A stretch of DNA of 17,983 bases from contig JAGCET010000011.1 in the NCBI GenBank assembly GCA_017650505.1, positions 1 to 17,983 of the forward strand. Reading direction: 5' to 3'. The notes under the pieces are model-generated. The model worked only from the letters and a program-made list of their open reading frames with translations. It had not been told where the DNA came from and did no database searches. The stretch is from Alphaproteobacteria bacterium. Lineage in GTDB: Bacteria > Pseudomonadota > Alphaproteobacteria > Rs-D84. This document shows positions 14,748-17,983 of the stretch, one piece after another. The position numbers and the translations under genes were made by a program. How positions within the stretch are numbered: position 1 is the stretch's first letter; each line of letters opens with the position of its first letter.

Positions 14748-17700
14748 TTAGGGTTGGCCAGTGAATCCAACGGGCGGTGTATCATCTGGATTTACCGCAT
14801 GATAAACAACCGTATTATTACCGATTTCTTTGGTGACATTGAATGAACCCGTCCCCTGCTCCACCGGGATATAACAAATCATGCCATTGGCATCGTTCCT
14901 AACATGCAATGCTGGTGATGGTGCACTGACATTCTCGGCCAACGCGACAAAACTCAATCCAGTTGAAGTTTTTAATCTCGTAAACCCGGCGCCACACTCC
15001 ACACTGCAATGCCCATTGTACCAATGCTCGATCGGCGTACCATTCGTACCATCCTTTAACCCGACCTCACACGCAACCCTGCCCGACCAAGAACTTTCGA
15101 ACCCGGTTATATACTGATGTGTTCCGCATGGACAAGACCTTGACAAACCCGAATCTTGAAAAATACCAGACAATCCACCTCCATTTGTCATTCTGGTTGA
15201 ATCAAATAAATCTACAGGGACAAAAGCATGCTGATCAGCATGATTAGAACAAAAATTATAAAACGTTCTATAAAAACTTGTACCGCTCGCAGTTCCGGTA
15301 AAACTCGCAAATAAATTCGATGGTATTTTACATGATAAATTTGTACAGTTGGAGAAAGTCGCAGGGAATGCGGCATCTTGCATCGGGCCACGTATATTTC
15401 CAAACAATCCGCTCGGAATTTCACCTGTTAACCCACTGCATCCTACAAAAGTGCTATTGAACATATTCATTTGAATATTTCCATCCAAGTCCGCAAACAA
15501 ACTGGCCGGGATTTCACCTGTTAATCCACTGCATCCAGAAAAAGTCCGCATGAACATACCTTCTACTGGCTTTGTTATGCCCCCGAATAAATCCGCTGGA
15601 ATTCGCCCTGTCAAATTACTACAACCACGAAATGTATCAAGAAAAACAGGAGACTTGCTCCCAATTGTCGGAAAAATTGCACCCAAAGAGCCATAAATTT
15701 TCCCGATAAAATTCCTGGCATTCACTGTTCTTGAATTATCACTCCCCGACAATCCAAACATTATACTCATATCCTGAGGACCACCACTATAATTGGTTGC
15801 ACGACCAGAAAAACCTATATTATACACACCTGGTTCCGTATACGTATGCGAATATTTTAAAAAGGAAACATTACTGCGCGTAATGGTGTCTACTGTACCA
15901 TCACCCCAATCAACGTAAAAAGTTCCCGCTGCTGTCATTCCAAATTCAAATCTAGCACCAGCAGACAAATTTGTGGTTTCAATCCAAAATACAGAACTTG
16001 ATTGCTCGATCCACTGAGCATACAATGTCTGATTGGTTAAATGTGGCGATGGCAAAACCCCATTAGAACCAATTACACGCACCCCATTCACCGCAGCAGT
16101 CCAATACCCATTAAAAGTCAAACCACCTGGGTGCGTTGGTATGCTCACCGATGTAACTGCACTGCCATTCACAGCAAACGACCAATCGACTCCATATCTT
16201 TCGTACACTGTCCCAGAACCGCCCGAACCACCGTTATCATTCAACGTTATCGTATAACGCTGACCAATCCACTGTGCATATAGTATTTGGTCACTGTTAA
16301 AATAAGTATTGCTTGGCAATCTACCATTACTGTTAATAACCATGGTTCCACCAGTCGTTGCGGTCCAATATCCATTAAATACTAAACCATCTGGGTGCGT
16401 TGGTATACTCACCGATGTAACTGCATTACCATCCACAGCAAACGACCAACCAACACCGTATCGTTCATATACTGCTCCGGAACCACCTGAACCACCATTA
16501 TCATTCAATGTTATCGTATAAACAGGAACCCATTGGGCATACAGTGTCCCATCATTTATGAAATAGGTATTATCCGGTAAAGCACCATCCGAACCGATAA
16601 CCCGGGTTCCAGAGCTTGTCTCGGTCCAATAACCACTAAATGCATACCCCGAACGTGTCGGCACCGCCACCGACGTAATGGCCGAACCATTTTGACTTAA
16701 TGACCAATCAGAATCAAAACGTTCATATACCGTACCCGAACCACCCGAACCACCATTATCATTTAGCGTAATAGCAAACGTCTGAACGGCCACAGAATCG
16801 GCAACACATGACACATGACCATCAAAATAATTTTCGGCAACGGTCGCCCACCGGTGATACCCCGTCGGACAACTTGTCGCCAAACCAGAACCATCAAATA
16901 CACCGGAAAACGTAGAAACACTACCAATATCCCCCGTAATATTTGCGAACAATGTCGACGGAATAAAAGTTGTCGAACTTGCATTGGAACAAAAATAATA
17001 AAATGTTCCACTCCAAGTATTCTCACCATTAGTATAACCGTACGAATCTGTCCCACCAACCGCACCGGAAATTCCGGAAAACAAATCCGCGGGAATACTA
17101 CAAGGCATATTGTAATTTTCACCAAAAGTATAATTAAACATATTGGCCGCCGGTGCACCGGTAATACCAGCGGGGAACAGCCCCGACGGAATTGCACCGG
17201 TTAAATCCGAACACGCATAAAATGTCATATTAAAAAGGTCTGGTTGTGTCGAACCAACAATACCCGCAAACAGGCCCTGCGGTATAGATGTTATACCACT
17301 TTCAGCAAACGTGTAATAAAACATCCTCGGCGTGGTACCAAGTCCACTAAACATATTCCCGGCCACACTGGTCAAATTAGAACAACTCTGAAACGTACTC
17401 TCAAACGACGGTGATGAACCATTTATAACCGGAAACAATGCCGATAAAGACCCCGATACGGATGCAACCAAATAATTACCACTAAAAGAAATCGCCGCGG
17501 GTTGGTAATAATATCCTTCTCCACTTTCGACATAATAGTCTGTCGCAAGGCCACCGAATTGAATATTATATGTACCAGAATTCTCATAAACGTGGTCATA
17601 AGTTTCGCCATAATCTGCATCGGCACGCTCAATTTTTTCAACCGTGCCATCACCCCAATCAACATAAAAAGTTCCCGCCGCACCCATAGAGAAATAAAAA

Positions 17701-17873
17701 TCATCGTCAGCCTCTAATGCCGTCGTTGTCACCTGAAACTTTGATGTAATGCATGTCGTTGTATTGGTGTTTGGGTCGGTGTATGCAAATTCGTTCGATG
17801 CGCAATCTGCGTACGCAGACACGCCGACAAATATGCCGACACATAACACTAAAACACCCAAAAAACGTTTCAT
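14748..17873 (-). CDS. Large secreted repeat protein: duplicated WGDGTV/leucine-rich modules around three InlB-like repeats
   Basis: A 1041-aa protein with a signal peptide (cleavage after A-Y-A near residue 22); the start at 17871-17873 follows GGGGGA. Domain order: first module (about 55-356) with V-D-W-G-D-G-T-V (71-78), then leucine-rich-like repeats, then a cysteine box (C-P-T-G-Y-H to V-S-C); three InlB B-repeat-like units (366-448, 452-535, 540-621), each starting I-T-L-N-D-N-G-G and ending L-Y-A-Q-W; second module (about 638-935), again W-G-D-G-T-V, repeats of the type G-C-S-G-L-T-G-E-I-P and a closing cysteine box (C-P-C-G-T-H to V-A-C). A unique 105-residue tail follows. W-G-D-G-T-V resembles PKD-like folds, and the repeats resemble BspA-type surface proteins. 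No anchor or sorting signal is seen, so release or outer-surface attachment is unknown. An adhesin-like role is inference. It has its own promoter and converges with ccrM, 14 nt between stops. Confidence 0.9.
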   Translation of the reverse strand: MKRFLGVLVLCVGIFVGVSAYADCASNEFAYTDPNTNTTTCITSKFQVTTTALEADDDFYFSMGAAGTFYVDWGDGTVEKIERADADYGETYDHVYENSGTYNIQFGGLATDYYVESGEGYYYQPAAISFSGNYLVASVSGSLSALFPVINGSSPSFESTFQSCSNLTSVAGNMFSGLGTTPRMFYYTFAESGITSIPQGLFAGIVGSTQPDLFNMTFYACSDLTGAIPSGLFPAGITGAPAANMFNYTFGENYNMPCSIPADLFSGISGAVGGTDSYGYTNGENTWSGTFYYFCSNASSTTFIPSTLFANITGDIGSVSTFSGVFDGSGLATSCPTGYHRWATVAENYFDGHVSCVADSVAVQTFAITLNDNGGSGGSGTVYERFDSDWSLSQNGSAITSVAVPTRSGYAFSGYWTETSSGTRVIGSDGALPDNTYFINDGTLYAQWVPVYTITLNDNGGSGGSGAVYERYGVGWSFAVDGNAVTSVSIPTHPDGLVFNGYWTATTGGTMVINSNGRLPSNTYFNSDQILYAQWIGQRYTITLNDNGGSGGSGTVYERYGVDWSFAVNGSAVTSVSIPTHPGGLTFNGYWTAAVNGVRVIGSNGVLPSPHLTNQTLYAQWIEQSSSVFWIETTNLSAGARFEFGMTAAGTFYVDWGDGTVDTITRSNVSFLKYSHTYTEPGVYNIGFSGRATNYSGGPQDMSIMFGLSGSDNSRTVNARNFIGKIYGSLGAIFPTIGSKSPVFLDTFRGCSNLTGRIPADLFGGITKPVEGMFMRTFSGCSGLTGEIPASLFADLDGNIQMNMFNSTFVGCSGLTGEIPSGLFGNIRGPMQDAAFPATFSNCTNLSCKIPSNLFASFTGTASGTSFYRTFYNFCSNHADQHAFVPVDLFDSTRMTNGGGLSGIFQDSGLSRSCPCGTHQYITGFESSWSGRVACEVGLKDGTNGTPIEHWYNGHCSVECGAGFTRLKTSTGLSFVALAENVSAPSPALHVRNDANGMICYIPVEQGTGSFNVTKEIGNNTVVYHAVNPDDTPPVGFTGQP
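15069..15962 (-). repeat. Second WGDGTV + leucine-rich + cysteine-box module
   Basis: Encodes about residues 638-935 of the secreted repeat protein. It parallels 16806-17711 in order of elements, including the near-identical A-A-G-T-F-Y-V-D-W-G-D-G-T-V core. Its LTGEIP-type units have a period near 34 residues. Confidence 0.75.
16011..16256 (-). repeat. InlB-like repeat 3
   Basis: 82-residue unit from Y-T-I-T-L-N-D-N-G-G to L-Y-A-Q-W, closest to repeat 2; both carry V-T-S-V-S-I-P-T-H-P and F-N-G-Y-W-T. Confidence 0.85.
16269..16520 (-). repeat. InlB-like repeat 2
   Basis: 84-residue unit. Long stretches of near-identical DNA are shared with repeat 3, indicating recent duplication or gene conversion. 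Confidence 0.85.
16530..16778 (-). repeat. InlB-like repeat 1
   Basis: 83-residue unit, the most diverged of the three (V-P-T-R-S-G-Y-A-F-S-G-Y-W-T), closest to the usual InlB B-repeat wording. Confidence 0.82.
16806..17711 (-). repeat. First WGDGTV + leucine-rich + cysteine-box module
   Basis: Encodes about residues 55-356 of the secreted repeat protein; counterpart of 15069-15962. The order of elements is the same, but the leucine-rich units are more diverged. Confidence 0.72.
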
Positions 17874-17926
17874 TTTTCCCCCATACAACAAAACTTCCGA
17901 ATCGACACTTCAATCAATCCGTCGCA

Positions 17927-17956
17927 ATTATAGCAAACATAAAAAAACAAACACAA
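17927..17956 (-). promoter_or_regulatory. Promoter of the secreted repeat protein gene
   Basis: Minus-strand TTGTGT (17951-17956) and a perfect TATAAT (17927-17932) are separated by 18 nt, with TGC just before the -10 (extended -10). The start codon is 53 nt further on, leaving a moderate leader. Confidence 0.6.
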
Positions 17957-17983
17957 GCATAAAACGAAAACCGCCGGAAAAAA

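Noticed and set aside
16011..16778. Regular repeats that might be taken for a CRISPR array or minisatellite
   Set aside because: The units are about 250 bp, in frame, and encode a protein domain; there are no short palindromic repeats with unique spacers.
17963..17983. CCGCCGG flanked by A-runs at the right edge, like half of a terminator
   Set aside because: Only one arm is inside the window, so no stem can be shown.

Overview
The window looks like a piece of chromosome from a moderately AT-rich, gut-type alphaproteobacterium. The main evidence is a CcrM-type adenine methyltransferase of the cell-cycle (GANTC) class beside rnhB, a common alphaproteobacterial neighbourhood, plus nrdR, a soluble lytic transglycosylase, pgk and thyX. 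Several large cysteine-rich exported proteins of no recognised family accompany them, a feature I associate with host-associated alphaproteobacterial lineages known mainly from metagenomes. That placement is inference. The standard code fits: TGA is the natural stop of nrdR, rnhB and other genes. I see no tRNA, rRNA, CRISPR array, insertion sequence or phage integrase.

Layout. 1-1016 (+) is the 3' part of a large cysteine-rich probable surface protein. It converges, across a perfect hairpin, with a membrane protein at 1070-1831 (-) whose C-terminus has bactofilin-like beta-helix rungs. A small alpha/beta-hydrolase lipoprotein follows at 1937-2656 (+). From 13469 down to 2653 almost everything is on the minus strand. 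In transcription order this is: nrdR - slt - rnhB (overlapping or nearly touching); a tight group of four unrecognised small genes (10550-8880) with its own promoter, running straight into pgk; thyX with a translationally coupled small gene; and a probable two-gene unit encoding a 778-aa and a 232-aa cysteine-rich exported protein. ccrM (13633-14733, +) diverges from nrdR behind an extended -10 promoter. It converges with a 1041-aa secreted repeat protein (14748-17873, -).

How the parts work together. nrdR (repressor of ribonucleotide reductase), thyX (dTMP synthesis), rnhB (removal of ribonucleotides from DNA) and ccrM (replication-linked methylation) are housekeeping DNA-precursor and replication functions. 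slt remodels peptidoglycan and pgk serves glycolysis. The envelope and secreted genes form a second, lineage-specific layer.

The most unusual items are: a tandem two-domain ThyX with its active-site motifs divided between the halves and a cysteine-rich tail; the mirror-built repeat protein (module - three InlB-like repeats - module); the four-gene unknown group ahead of pgk, one member of which is an internal protein duplication; and the cysteine-rich exported pair. Nothing can be named as a proven new system from sequence alone.
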